Source: Rhizopus arrhizus (lineage: Eukaryota; Mucoromycota; Mucoromycetes; Mucorales; Rhizopodaceae). Taken from it: a DNA stretch of 64,000 nucleotides. Each line of letters begins with the position of its first letter. Position 1 is the stretch's first letter. Positions 11,267-23,326 of this stretch are shown piece by piece. A program made the position numbers and the translations under genes. Location of the stretch: positions 186,001-250,000 of the forward strand of contig JAKZZE010000003.1 in the NCBI GenBank assembly GCA_024220505.1, in the 5' to 3' direction. The notes below the pieces were generated by a model. The model saw only the letters and a program-made list of their open reading frames with translations. It made no database searches and was not told the origin of the DNA.

Positions 11267-12206
11267 ATGACGGCATTTATGAAGAAAAAATTGGGTGAAT
11301 TCGCTGGGTTTGGTGATCCAAAGCTACTTCCACCATCCGACTTTCTATCAGACGATTGCTCAGGTTGTTCAGATCCATGCTCTGAACACAAAGAATACCC
11401 ATCTTATTTACATATCGATCAAGACCTTCCTATCTTGGGATCTGTTAAACCCTATGGAAGACACATCATTATTTCTACCGGATTATCTGACTGGCCAAAA
11501 CATATTGAGTCTGACAGGAACACGTTTGCAGCAAGTTTATATGAAGCTGAATGCAACACAAGGTCAAAACAAACTTGGAAGAACTTGGTGACCAATTCAA
11601 ATATGCTGTCCACTTTCTCTACTTTACCGGATGCTTACGATATCTTGCTGTATCCTGACAATCTCTTGGTTTCCAATGTCACACAGAGCAGCGCTCAAGA
11701 TTTTTATGACATCTTTGTCAACGTGCCTTTACCGACTGGCCCTGTTCGGCATGAAGAAATAAAGCATGACAAGATGGGTGATATGAAAGTGCATGCATCT
11801 CCTTACAAGAATCTCTTGCTGTTGTGTTCTCATAAGAAAAGAGACAAACGATGTGGCGTGACAGCTCCGATATTAGCACAAGAGTTAGATCATGTCTTGA
11901 GAGATAAAGGATTGGATGAGTACGATGCCGGGGTTCTTTTAGTGAGTCATATTGGAGGTAACAAGACAAATCTATGCCTAAAACAAGTAATTAAATCAGT
12001 TGCTAGGTCATAAATTTGCTGGTAACGTAGTATGTTATATAAATCAAGGCACAAAGGGTATTTGGTATGGAAGAGTGAAAACGTGTCATGTTGCTTCTAT
12101 TGTAGAAGAGACAGTGATCAAAGGAAAGGTGATCAAGGACCTTTATCGTGGTGCGATGGATAATAGCTTTGAAAACCAATTTTCACGATCCATCTTGAAA
12201 TGGTAA
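11267..12206 (+). CDS. Apd1-like sucrase/ferredoxin-fold Fe-S protein
   Basis: Two exons, 11267-11957 and 12007-12206, give 296 residues. The splice restores the family motif HIGGHKFAGNVVCY. The C-terminal thioredoxin-like ferredoxin domain carries CSHKKRDKRCGVTAPIL, then the HIGGHKF motif and IWYGRVKTCHV. In yeast Apd1 the cluster is a [2Fe-2S] held by two Cys and two His from such motifs; Apd1 is linked to cortical actin and redox sensitivity. The N-terminus has a CSGCSDPCSEH cysteine cluster, as seen in many Apd1 homologues. A CIA-dependent client would fit with CIA1 lying 5 kb away, but the nearness may be chance. Confidence 0.88.
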
Positions 12207-12525
12207 AAAAAAATCAAGCAGACACAAATCATGATTTTATATAATCCAACCCTGTTTTCTCTTGGGGATCAATTCATCCCTCTCTTTTCTGTATTCTATC
12301 TCCCTTTTTGTTCCTGTTAATAAAATCAAATAAATAAAATGTTATCATAAGCATGTGTAATTAGAAAGACTTATAAAAATAGATTTGAACATGTTTTGTG
12401 TATGCAAACAAAAAGTGGAGTTTAAACAATACAACATTAATTTCTATTAAAGGAAATCAACAAAAGTTTCACACAACAATTACATCAAATCTGATTTCTC
12501 CTTTCTTTTTCTTTCTTCTTTCCTC
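12207..12525. other. Short intergenic region
   Basis: Contains the end of the Apd1-like transcript and the leader of the kinase gene, ending in a T/C-rich tract directly before the kinase ATG. Nothing else is seen. Confidence 0.4.
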
Positions 12526-14139
12526 ATGTCACTACCTTCTTCACCTGCACCTATTTATCGAGCTAGCAACTTATTTCAAACAAAAGGAAAATTAAACAAC
12601 AAAGCACTTGAAGCATTAGAACCTAATTTAAGAAGGGTGTCATCTGTACCCAACACAAAAGAATATTTTGCTAATCCACAATCACAATCCACACCCACTA
12701 CACCATCGCTACAGAAAATCATCTTACGACCTTCTTATTCATTACACAAGGAAGAAGCTCAAGTTGGACCGAGCGATTTTGAAAAGATTAGAATGTTGGG
12801 AAAAGGAGATGTTGGAAAAGTATATCTTGTCAAGCATAAATCGACCGAGAAATTGTATGCTCTGAAAGGTAAAACCTCGTTTAAAAACTATTAAAATGAT
12901 TCTCTGACTGGATTTATTGATAGTTTTGTCAAAGAAAGAGATGATCAAGAGAAACAAGATCAAAAGAGCTTTAGCAGAGCAAGCTATTTTATCCACAGCC
13001 AATCATCCTTTCATTGTTCCTCTCTATCATTCCTTTCAATCTCAAGACAATCTTTATTTTTGCTTGGAGTTTTGTGTCGGTGGTGAATTCTTTAGGGCTT
13101 TACAGAATAGGCCTGGAAGGATATTAAAAGAGAATGAAGCTAAATTTTACGCGGCAGAGGTAGTAGCCGCTCTAGAATACTTGCACTTGATGGGGATCGT
13201 GTTTAGAGACTTGAAACCAGAGAGTAAGAGGATTCATTTAAAATCAAGAGACTGATAGTTTTATTAGATATCTTGTTACATGAATCGGGTCATCTCATGT
13301 TATCAGATTTCGATCTCTCCATACAATCGTCTTCTGTTACACCACCTACCTTCGTACGACCCAGTTCTCCATTTTCTGTAAGCATCATTTTCAGCATCGG
13401 ATGATTGTACTGACTTTTTAGTTGAAGAAACAGCCAATGATAAATACTCGAATGAACCTTAGGACGAATTCGTTTGTTGGTACTGAAGGTAGGTTAGATA
13501 GAATTGATATCATCGAAAGAAAGGGACTTTACTCATTTAGGTTTAATATAGAATATTTGGCACCTGAAGTCATTCGAGGAGAAGGACATTCATGTTCAGT
13601 AGATTGGTGGACGCTGGGTATCTTTGTCTATGAGATGCTTGTAAGTTGACATGGATCACATATACAAATGACTTATATATTCATAGTGTGGATACACACC
13701 ATTTAAAGGAAGGACAAGAGAAGGCACATTTGAATTGATTTTGAATGAACCCGTTGAATTTCCAGACAATGCTTATTTTCAAACTCTCTCTGGTCACTGT
13801 AAAACATTTGTACGTAAATTGTTGAACAAGAATCAAAAGAAGCGACTTGGATCTCGTGCTGGCGCAAGTGAAGTCAAGTTTCATCCATTCTTTAATACTA
13901 TTAATTTTGCTTTATTACGCAACATGAAACCACCCATCATCCCATCCAAAGCTCAACCGATACGAGCGGTGCATTTCAATCGAATCAAGGAAAGTGTTAG
14001 TTTTGAATTAGAAAGTACATCGGATCATTCTGTAGATGATAATGATCCATTTGGTTCCTTTAGTTCAGGTAAATAACATGTTTTATTTTCCTTTGATCTT
14101 TTTTTAACCATGTCTCCTTTAGTTACTATTCAGCGGTAA
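12526..14139 (+). CDS. AGC protein kinase of the FPK1/KIN82/NRC-2 (flippase kinase) type
   Basis: Seven exons (12526-12868, 12924-13223, 13268-13377, 13422-13488, 13552-13640, 13687-14068, 14123-14139) give 435 residues. The kinase domain starts near residue 82 with the glycine loop [11 protein letters not shown], the ATP lysine in ALKVLSK, the catalytic loop FRDLKPEN, and a DFD in place of DFG (LMLSDFDLS). The insert before APE is long, and APE reads [14 protein letters not shown] and the long activation insert are diagnostic of fungal FPK1/KIN82/NRC-2 and plant AGCVIII kinases, which phosphorylate P4-ATPase phospholipid flippases. The catalytic loop starts with Phe instead of the usual Tyr/His. 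The final exon is only 17 nt, after which the protein ends VTIQR. The next gene downstream makes phosphatidylserine, the main flippase cargo. Confidence 0.9.
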
Positions 14140-14488
14140 TCATATTCAATAATGATGTAATGTAAAATCGGATAATGAAAAATAAAAAGTGCAAGCAAGA
14201 AAGAGAGGAAAAGCTTAAACAATCCTCTAATCAACAAAAGTTATTGTTGATAAAACCTTTGAACTTTTCACAGTAGTACATAACAAGACTTTTTTACCTC
14301 AAAATTTCAGTGTGTCAGCTGTAAGAAAAAAAAAAGCAGCAAATCTTTATGATCTAATCAAGCTCAGGTACTCTGAAAGTTGATCCTTTCTTACAGCCAA
14401 TCATACCGAGTTTCTGATGTTAACATAAAAGCAGCATTTTTTTTTATTTTTTTTTTTAATAATTTTGTTGCATAATACATTAAAAACC
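14140..14488. other. Intergenic region, kinase to PS synthase
   Basis: Gene-free stretch of about 350 bp in tandem orientation. It has poly-T tracts at about 14440-14458 before the start of the next gene. No other feature is supported. Confidence 0.4.
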
Positions 14489-15313
14489 ATGATTTCATCC
14501 GATAAAAAACAAAGTTCACTAAAGCCCATAGATGGTCATTTTTCTATGGTTCGGTAAAGCATCTTGGTTTTTTTTTATGTTGAATCAATTTATTAAAGTG
14601 TTTGACTGTTAGTAACTTTTACTTGGCTGATGTCATTACATTGATGAATGGTATCTGTGGCATTCAATCCATCTTGAGTTCCATGCGCTACTTAATAACA
14701 AATGATGTTCAAGATTTATATACAGCCATGCTCTTTATGCCTTGTGGTATGTTGTTCGATTTCTTGGATGGTCGTGTGGCTCGTTGGAGAAATAATTCAT
14801 CCTTGCTTGGACAAGAATTGGATAGTTTAGCTGATTTGGTATTGTTTACATAAAACTTATTGAGCTCATGAATAATATATTTTTTTTTCCTGTAGATTTC
14901 TTTTGGCATGGCTCCTGCTGCTTTAGCTTTTGCAGGTAAAGTGATGAGGATAAAAAAAGAAAGAGAGACTGACAAGGTTTATAGTCGGTATGCGTACTTG
15001 TCTTGACACTTTTGCATTATCCTACTTTGTCTGTTGTGGCATCGCACGTCTTGCACGTTACAATGCCACCGTGGCCCTGGCTCCAAAGGACGCGACAGGC
15101 AAGGTCAATTACTTTGAAGGAACTCCAATACCTACCACCTTAGCATTGGTGGCTTGTATCGCTTGCTTTGTTCGATACGATTTATACATGGATGCCTTAC
15201 CTGGTTCAGTCATTCGACTCCTTGACGGCTGGGAGCTCCATCCATTTGTTTTGGCTTATGTCTTGAGTGGAACGCTGATGATCTCAAAGACGCTTCACAT
15301 TCCAAAGCCTTGA
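14489..15313 (+). CDS. CHO1: CDP-diacylglycerol-serine O-phosphatidyltransferase (phosphatidylserine synthase)
   Basis: This integral ER enzyme makes phosphatidylserine from CDP-diacylglycerol and serine. Exons 14489-14553, 14613-14838, 14896-14935 and 14985-15313 give 219 residues. The CDP-alcohol phosphotransferase signature D-G-x2-A-R-x8-G-x3-D-x3-D is complete in [20 protein letters not shown] plus the following SLAD. The segments [16 protein letters not shown] and GMRTCLDTF...[11 protein letters not shown] are typical of the fungal CHO1/PSS group. Several hydrophobic helices follow. It is shorter than yeast Cho1 because the N-terminal extension is brief. All junctions keep phase. No damage is seen. 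Confidence 0.93.
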
Positions 15314-15821
15314 GATCTATTTGGTGTATACATATACCCTCACCAAAGAATAAATAAAATACATGTACTACGTAAAATACTACAAATAGTATAAAAAAGA
15401 TTTGAAAAAAGAAAATGATATTGAGCACAAGGAGTAGTGATTGATTAAAGTATAGATCTTTAAATTCAAAGAGGGAATATTTTATTTCCATGTGATTGAT
15501 TATCCTTTTGTTCACCTACAGTGTTTGCAGCTCAGATACCAAGATTAGCGAAAGAAGGACAAGTGAGATGGCATGAACTCTTTGAGCTATGTTTGTTTTA
15601 TTTGAAATTAAAAGAAATAGGATACATTATTTATCACAAAAGAATGTCTCTTCAATTTTGTATTTATCCAAACTATCCGTCGTATCACGCATAAAACTGA
15701 AGCCATGTCTTGTCGCATCGATAGCCTCCAAATGAAGAAAATGTCTTTAGAGATTATTATTGTCTTTGCTCGCGCCTTTGATAAAACTATCTCAGTACGA
15801 ATGCCTGTCTTGGACCAAGCT

Positions 15822-15853
<32 letters not shown>

Positions 15854-17759
15854 CCTAATTGAAATAAAAAGCAGCCTTGTCAATCTCTGTATCGACATTG
15901 CCTTTCTGCATCTCCTAATCAGTATAGACTTCATCCCATCCTTCATTATGCTGGCCAATTTGATAAATCAGGATAGAAAATTGTCACTTTAAAATCTCTT
16001 TATCATCTTTATTTCTGCATAGAATGTTTTTTGGGTTTTAGCATTGTATTGTACACCCAGTGAGAGTCTACTTTTTCTTGTCATCGCTCTTTCTGTTTAC
16101 TTGAAGGTTTTGTGAGAAGAAATGAGAATGATATATATTGGGAATGACTATTGGATATAATAAAATCATTTGAATTATTTGTTACGAATGTATCGAATTA
16201 GAAGAAATATGATATGTCTTCTAGATTGAAAAGCACTGTGTGGGCTACACGCTCAAGAAAATACAGCATTGTTGTGCCTTTGACCGACCTTTAGCGTACA
16301 ATCCATTTTTTTAAACAAATTTCTTCCTGATGCTTTGATTTATACACAGACACCTTCCATTTGCGTCGACACTTTCAGCTTTCTACCTTCTTCCCTAGGT
16401 TGCTCATGCTCTCGAAATGGTTTGATCCTATGAAGTCTGCTATGACCATCATCTTATTTACTCCTTCTCACTCGTCAGAAGCAGTCAAATAGAATTCCCT
16501 GTAGCTGTAGAAAAATAAATTAATGAAGGCCATCTATGGCTCTTCTTTAGAAGACTGACATAGAATATAACAAGCAGTGCTACGACTTTAAACATAAAAA
16601 ATATATTAGCACAAGATTAATATCCTTTTTGCTTCAGGAGAGAATGTTTTCTTTAATTTTATATTGTTATTTAATTAACAACACATTTATTTTGTTGATC
16701 CTTTTGCTTTTATATTTCTCTTAATGCGTGTTTGCTATTTCTATTTTTGTCATGTAACAAGGTTTAGCATGAACCCAGCCAGCTATTTTTAGAATTAATG
16801 TACATTTACTAATAACGGACCACTTGAATGAAAATTGTTCATCTAATAAGCGACACTGTTTTGAGCTGTTACTTGTTCATATGAGAAGAAAACCAAGGGT
16901 GAAACACTAGATACTTTTATATGAAACTCCTGCATATTTTCATCTCCAAAGCACTTTTTTATTTATTTAGAAAGTCTCATCCCTTATTCAAACGCATAGT
17001 CCTATGTTTAATGATTTAGCGCGTCTTTTTTTTTTTTTTTTTATATATATCAAACTCGAATCTACAGGCATAACTCGGTGCCAATTTGTAGAATTAATGA
17101 TCTCAAATTACTGATTTCGTTATATCCAAGCCAAGACTTTAGCTGGCTTAAATATATCTTCATCATAAATTTAAAATTATTTTCTGAAAGAAAAACAAAT
17201 GACCCATTTTCCTTAAACACCTTGAAAAGTATAAATGAAATGCCTTGAGATAACGAATTGAAACTTTATTACAACTTTTCTTATTCTCTTTGAATTCTTT
17301 ACAACACCAACTTTAGAACAATCTACTTTATTCTTAGCGTTAGCCCAGGATAGTAAGATGGAAAAAAAAAAGATCAGTAAGCTCTATTCACAATTAACAT
17401 TCCAGGTAGAACAATTGCCCATAACGGACGCGTCTTTATTGAGTTTTTTTGATAAAGTAGAGAAACTAATAAAGTGAGCAGGCATTTAATTGAAAAACTA
17501 AACATTGAACTATCACTTGTTTTTATTTTGTTTTGAATAAGCAAATTTTTAAACTCTTCTGTTTTGCATCATACTCATGATTTGGAAAATGCGCTTTGAT
17601 TTAAAATGGAAGTGAGAGAAGGTGTGTGATGAAAAAGCTTTTGGGCTATTGGGAAGGCTTGAGTAATCAGTTATCAATACATGAGTCATCATCTTCATTT
17701 TTGTTATTTTTAAGAGCAAATGCATCCATAATTTTAATCACATTATTTACAATTTCTTT
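15314..17759. other. Long gene-free region
   Basis: About 2.4 kb with no supported gene on either strand. It has a 33-nt T run near 15822-15854 and a T run followed by TATA repeats near 17024-17050. A few short open frames there are explained by these tracts. It may be decayed repeat sequence. Confidence 0.45.
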
Positions 17760-18290
17760 TGTAAACTAAGCGAGCACCAAACACGGAAAAACCCGAGAAC
17801 TAGAGACTTTGACGTCAGAAGGAGACTTAAACTTCTTTGTATGTTCAATTCTACATGCATATCTGTTCGGTTAACGAGGACATCATCTGCATAAGCAAGG
17901 GATTTCAACTAAAAGAAGATGTGAAATATCCATATGATTATCCTGGGTCATTGAGGATTTACCCTAGAGAAGTCGTTACCAGAAAGTTCACGATCATATC
18001 CTAATGCAAAAGAGAATTCGTGGAAGAGAAGATCCAGAGATGATGCACGCAGGAAGAGATCCAAAGCAACGTTGAATAATAGTAGGCAGAGTGAATCATC
18101 TTGGAAAAGATCGTGTTAGGTTATAAATGGATTCACTAAACCTATTAACGTTTATGTGAACATTGGTAGAAGAGAACAGTTGAATCATAGTAGTGATAGA
18201 TTGTGGTGGAATTCTAAAATGATGGATAATTTGAGGCAGGAACTCTGGATGAACAAGATCTACGTTTTCTCTTGATCTAGTAAAATCCCT
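17760..18290 (-). mobile_element. Decayed non-LTR (LINE) reverse transcriptase fragment
   Basis: On the minus strand, conceptual translation shows a recognisable but broken LINE reverse transcriptase. Near 17885 the catalytic motif reads LAYADDVLV. Upstream (about 18020-18110) comes LLFNVALDLFLR, matching the usual SPLLFNLALDP block, and further upstream (about 18175-18265) VHPEFLPQIIHHF followed by IQLFSSTNVHINVN. The pieces lie in different frames and contain stop codons, so this is a relic. No ends, poly-A tail or target-site duplication could be defined. Confidence 0.75.
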
Positions 18291-19394
18291 TAATAGAGGA
18301 ATATTGCTGAGATGTAATCCTTTACTTTTTTCATGTAAAATAAAAATTTGTGATTTTTAAAATTGTCCCATGTATTGAATTCTTGCAAGCGAAATTTCAT
18401 GTGCATTCAAGAAGTATTTGAGCTTTGAGTGATTTTATCAAACCAGAAGGTGCTTGATTTTGACAACATCAAGCCTCTCCCCCCTCTTTCTTATTCTCTC
18501 TAACAAGGAATATTTTCACAATGATTTTTCACAGTGATCCTCAACTTCACGTCTTCAATAACTGAATCCTTCTTTCCTTTCATCCCTCGTCTGCACTTGG
18601 ATCCGGCGATATGGATTGAATTTGGATGACATTGAGCGCATTTTAAAGAATGTAACGAGATATTTTTTATTCTCCTTGGGGTGAAGACCGGTGAATCAGC
18701 ACTTTATTAAACAAGATAGGATGGCTTTTGGTTGAATGCAATTAGGAATGATCATCCTTAATTTGAATTGTTTTCTAGATGATGAGCATTGTCTATTGTA
18801 CAAACTATATAAAAACTTTGCTTGAAATATATTTCCGAGTTCATTAAAGATTATGTTAGGAAAAAAAGTTTTTACTTTGAACTAAAAGATTGATGTTTCT
18901 CTATACAACCTTCCCCTTGGCTCTCTAGTAAATGTCCACTTAAGGGCTCTAATGTTTCTTATTTTTTAAAATTAACCGATAGGTTTTTAATTATCCAAGA
19001 AAGCAATCTTTCACGAAATCAATAGGATTTTATGAAATCTGTCTATACAGTGTGATGTTTCTGAATATTGGATGCAGCAGTAAATAATGAGTCGTTGTTT
19101 TTATAATCTACTTGACCTGTTTTCTTTTTTATTCTTTTCAGTTGCAACTAGAATATTCGAAAGTGTCTGGGATAAGTACAGTATTTCAGAAAGAGTTCAT
19201 TAAAAAGCTCATAATGCATCAACTTCACTTTTGAAACGAGAAGAGAGAAATCCTTTGACAATTAAAACTGGACATAGGAAATTTCTTTTTTTTTTATGTA
19301 TTATCAATCGAACTAGCGACAGCAATAACATGAATCCTATAAATTTCTTTCTTTTCTCTTTTCCTTTTCACTCTTTACATTTTAATTTTTAAAG
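18291..19394. other. Gene-free region upstream of SDR gene
   Basis: No coding region is supported. It may contain more of the decayed LINE at its left side, and the SDR promoter at its right side, where a T/C-rich leader precedes the ATG. Confidence 0.4.
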
Positions 19395-20433
19395 ATGACT
19401 CTTGGATTTGACGAGGAACTTCCTAACGATGTTTACCACTACAATGAAATGCGTAAAAACATGAATTGGCAAAAGTCTGGTATTGCTTCTCTTTTGAAGC
19501 CTGCACCAGTCACTCAACATTTACCTTCATTTGATGCGAATGGCAAACCTTGCTTCAAGGCCTATCGTGGCTCTGGTAAATTAGAAGGAAAATATGCTTT
19601 GATTACTGGTAAGAGGATGACAAGAAGGGCCTTGTTTATTTATTAATTACTTAATATAGGTGCTGACAGTGGTATTGGTCGATCAATTGCGACCTTGTAT
19701 GCTTTAGAAGGTGTGGCAGGTATCACAATTGTTTACCGCGATGAAAGAGAAGATGAAGATGCTACTTACACCAAGAATACGATTGAAGCACAAACCAAGT
19801 GTAAGATTCATTTGATTGCTCGTGACATTGGTTATGAAAAGAATTGTCAAGAAATCCTTGATGCTCACATGCGAATGTTTGGTCGATTGGATATTCTTGT
19901 GAACAATGCTGCTGAACAACACAAGGTCATGCGTGTTGAAGATCTTGTTTGTGCCACGGTTGAGAGAACCTTCCGAACGAATGGTAAGTGATCGTTTCAG
20001 GTTTGAACAAAGTCACTTATAATTCACAGTCTTTGGTCCTATCTTCATGACCAAGTTGGCTTGTAGTCATCTCAAGGCAGGGGGAGTGATTATCAACACG
20101 GCTTCTATTGCTGCTTATCGTGGTATGGATGTCTTGGTTGATTATTCTGCTACCAAAGGAGCCGTTGTCTCATTCACTCGTGCTCTCTCTCAACAATTAG
20201 CACCTCGTCGTATTCGTGTGAATGCTGTTGCCCCTGGACCTGTTTGGACCCCATTGATTCCCAACACGTTCACTCAAGAAGAAATTCAAAACTTTGGTTC
20301 TTTTCCTCCTTTCAAGAGACCTGCTCAGCCTTGTGAAATAGCTGCTTCTTTTGTCTTTTTAGCTTCAGACGATTCCTCCTTTATGACAGGGCAAGTTGTA
20401 CACCCCAATGGTGGTACTGTCATTAACACTTGA
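19395..20433 (+). CDS. Short-chain dehydrogenase/reductase, general-stress-protein-39 type
   Basis: Exons 19395-19608, 19660-19983 and 20030-20433 give 313 residues. The cofactor motif TGADSGIGR is formed across the first splice. NNAAEQ and the active-site YSATKGA (Tyr-x3-Lys) with upstream Ser in NTASIAAYRG are intact, and the C-terminus ends MTGQVVHPNGGTVINT. The extra N-terminal stretch before the Rossmann fold (YRGSGKLEGKYALITG) is characteristic of the bacterial YdaD/YhxC/GSP39 group of NAD(P)-dependent oxidoreductases, which fungi also contain. The substrate is not known. The three introns-in-phase exons show that the gene is settled in the host genome. Confidence 0.88.
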
Positions 20434-20685
20434 ATAAAAATTTTGAATTTTTTTAGGGGGGAGTAACACCTTCCTGTTTTTGCAAAACATTAAAAAAGAA
20501 AATCTCGAGCTTAGTTTTATTTTCTTCTCCTTAATTTTTATTTATTTTATTTCTCCTGAAAATGAGTTTACTTTCAAAGTTGTTGTTATTGTAACCCTCG
20601 TGTATACCATTGTGTGATATATAAAGCACAAGTAAAAAAAAAAGGGGGGGAAGCAGTCCATCTCTTTTTTCTTTCTTTTATATAA

Positions 20686-22309
20686 ATGATGACTACTACA
20701 ATAGAAGATAATTTGTTTAATATATTTCCTCGACAATCAATCAATCATAATACTAATTTTCGTTCATCATTAACTACACCTGATCTTCTTAATCTACCAA
20801 GAAAATACAATAACAATAACAATAATTATTATTATAAAGCAAGGGCATTTTCAGATATATTACAAGCTCAACCCACACGTATTTCTTCTTCACCAGAAGG
20901 TTTAGATTTATTTCGATAGAAAAAATAATGAATGTAAAACTAAATACTTACTTTTAGCTGAGGCTATCGATCGATGCTTTGAAAACATTCAAAAATATGA
21001 ACAAATGCTTGAACAAGTATCAGTCGCTAGTTTAGATCAAGATTTTAAAGATGAACTACAACACATCAATCGATGGTTTCAGTGTCGATCGGATGCTGAA
21101 AGAACGGCTGCACTTTACACTGTTGTTCAAAATGCTTCTCAAATACAAATACGCTTTCTTATTACTGTCTTGCAACAATTAGCTAATCAGGATTCTTATT
21201 CACTTTCTTCTTCTGCTGGTCAGGAAAATGGTAATCATCATAACAAAAAGTGTGCAAGAATTAATTGTTTCTTTTTACAAAAGTAAATTTATCTTTATTT
21301 GGTCAAAGCCGCTCTGTGATCGAAGAAGAGTCAAGGAAAAGACAATTCTATCGACAACGTAACACATTATCATCTGCACTTAGTGAACCCGGCAGTGGCA
21401 GACGCAGCACTTTATCTCAACCCTTGGGTCTATCTCATCCTGGTCCTTTGTATGAAAAAGCTTTAGCTGCTAGAGCTCAATTACAAGCTATCAACAGTTC
21501 TTCTTCTTCTTCGATGACTAATTCTACCGTTTCTTCTTCTTCTAATTCATCACTTCAAAGTAAACCCGACTTGTTTTCTCGTCCTACCACCAGATTTCGT
21601 ACAACGACAGACAAATCTCTCTTTGTTAATCAAGAATGGCCCTTCCCAGACAAGTCGTCGGAAGAAAAGGATAGTTGGAAATTTGGTTCGCTTTCAAAAA
21701 AGAAACAGGAAACATGGACGATTCAGGAAGAAAGCCCTGGATTATTGGATAATGCTCTGGAAAAGGCACATGCAAGGCTAATTAAAAATGATAAATTCAC
21801 ATCCTCCATGGCAGCATCATTTACTAAAACAACTGGTTTCGATAACAATGATATTGACAATGATAATGATAGTAACAGTGATACTCAGCAACTCACCGGG
21901 TTAGCCAGAAGACGTAAACGATCTTCACAAGCTCGTGCCTTGAAAGATAAAATTGCAGCAGAAACAGTCGATTTTGAGCTAATGAAAGGTAAGCCTAGGA
22001 AAGTGAAAAATATAAAGGGGCTTTGTTTCTGATCTTATCTGTAGATGTTCAGGCTTGGTTAAGAAGTTTGAGACTACACAAGTATGGACATGCATTCATT
22101 GGCTTAGATTGGAAACAAGTCGTTCGTATGTCAGATCAAGACATGGTGGATGCTGGTGTTAATACAATCGGTGCAAGAAGGAAGCTACTAAAAGTATTTG
22201 AAAATGTTCAACGACATTGTATCGAAAATGTAAGCATCTCTTCTATCTTAACACTCACACAGGTACTCATCTTTTTCTTTCTTTCTATTTATAGTCTATT
22301 GAATATTAA
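20686..22309 (+). CDS. VTS1: Vts1/Smaug-type SAM-domain RNA-binding protein
   Basis: Exons 20686-20899, 20958-21230, 21284-21988, 22045-22229 and 22295-22309 give 463 residues. An N-terminal helical domain (INRWFQCRSDAERTAALY, then QIQIRFLITVLQQLA) matches fungal Vts1. The C-terminal SAM domain (VQAWLRSLRLHKYGHAF ... GARRKLLKVFENV) carries the basic residues used by Vts1/Smaug to bind stem-loops in mRNAs, leading to deadenylation and decay. The middle is Ser-rich and disordered. The last exon codes only SIEY and is the weakest part; the donor of the first intron (GTTTAG) is non-typical. No damage seen. Confidence 0.87.
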
Positions 22310-22399
22310 TTTACCGCTGTGTTCCCTTTTTATTTTATTTTACTAAAAAAAGTCTTTTTTTTTTTTTTTCTTTTTTTTTTAATCCTCTCTTTCATAATA

Positions 22400-23226
22400 A
22401 TGTTAATTAAAACAGTTGCTTTGTTCATGACAATCACAGCAGTCTTTGCTTGTGAAATGGATTGTAGAAGAGGTGTCTCTCAAAATTTTGCTGATTATTA
22501 CATGCCTGTTGTTCAATCAACTGTTGACAGTTTAGAATCTCAGCTATCTTCTTCCATCCAAAGAATTTCTATTCCTTCCACAATCACCGAGCAAGTGTCT
22601 GATGAAGAAATCCTCGGTGGAGTGCAAAGTGCAATCTATCAAAACCTCAAAAACTTTGTGGGCGATGATACACTCAAGGCTAAGTTGGCTCAGGGCTTTT
22701 ATCAAGTGATTTTCAATGAGGCACTTCCCTACAAAGGAGACTGCAACAACCCAAAGAGATTGACTAGAAAGATGCCACCTGCGGGTGAAAGTTGGACAAT
22801 GGAAGAATGTAAGATGATAAAGTGGATAGGACAAGTGATATTAATGAAAAAATAGGTGAAAAGATGGATTATCGTTGTGGCAATCCACCTTCTATCTGTC
22901 ACTTTTTAGATGATGTCAAACAACGTTGTATTGGGCGCATGCGCAAACAACTTGGAGAATATGCTTCGTATGAAAATGGTACGCTTGTTAGAAGCTTAGT
23001 GAGAGATACTCGTAAATCAGTTTACAGCACATTGACTCGCAGTGAACAGTCGACTGCTGATAAATCGGTAGATGTTTATGTGACAAAACTTGTTTCGTCC
23101 ATCATCAGTACTTTAGACCAGTGGGTGACTATTGACGTTGCTCAGATCTGTGAAACACCAGAGCAAGAGGAAGCTTGTAATAATTGGGATAATGAAATCA
23201 AGAAGGAGATCTTAAAGTGGCCTTAA
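22400..23226 (+). CDS. Secreted cysteine-containing protein of unknown function
   Basis: Two exons (22400-22808, 22856-23226) give 259 residues. The start MLIKTVALFMTITAVFA is a clear signal peptide, with cleavage likely before CEMDC. The mature part is helical and has about ten cysteines spaced as in an extracellular protein (CEMDCRRG; CGNPPSICHFLDDVKQRC; QICETPEQEEAC). One potential N-glycosylation site, NGT, is present. I do not recognise a named domain; similar secreted proteins occur in mucoralean fungi. The intron is 47 nt and splits the Cys codon after MEE. The open frame continues upstream through a poly-T leader, which is not likely translated. Confidence 0.72.
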
Positions 23227-23326
23227 ATAAAGATGATTTTAAGAGGGAGCTTCAAATTAGATAAAAAAAAAATATAAAATAAGGGGAGGGGACTTTCAGT
23301 TTTTTTTTTTTTTTTGCTTATCAGAT

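Noticed and set aside
15608..15958. Minus-strand open frame with a lysine run
   Set aside because: It crosses a long T homopolymer, has no known domain and lies in a gene-free, stop-poor AT tract.
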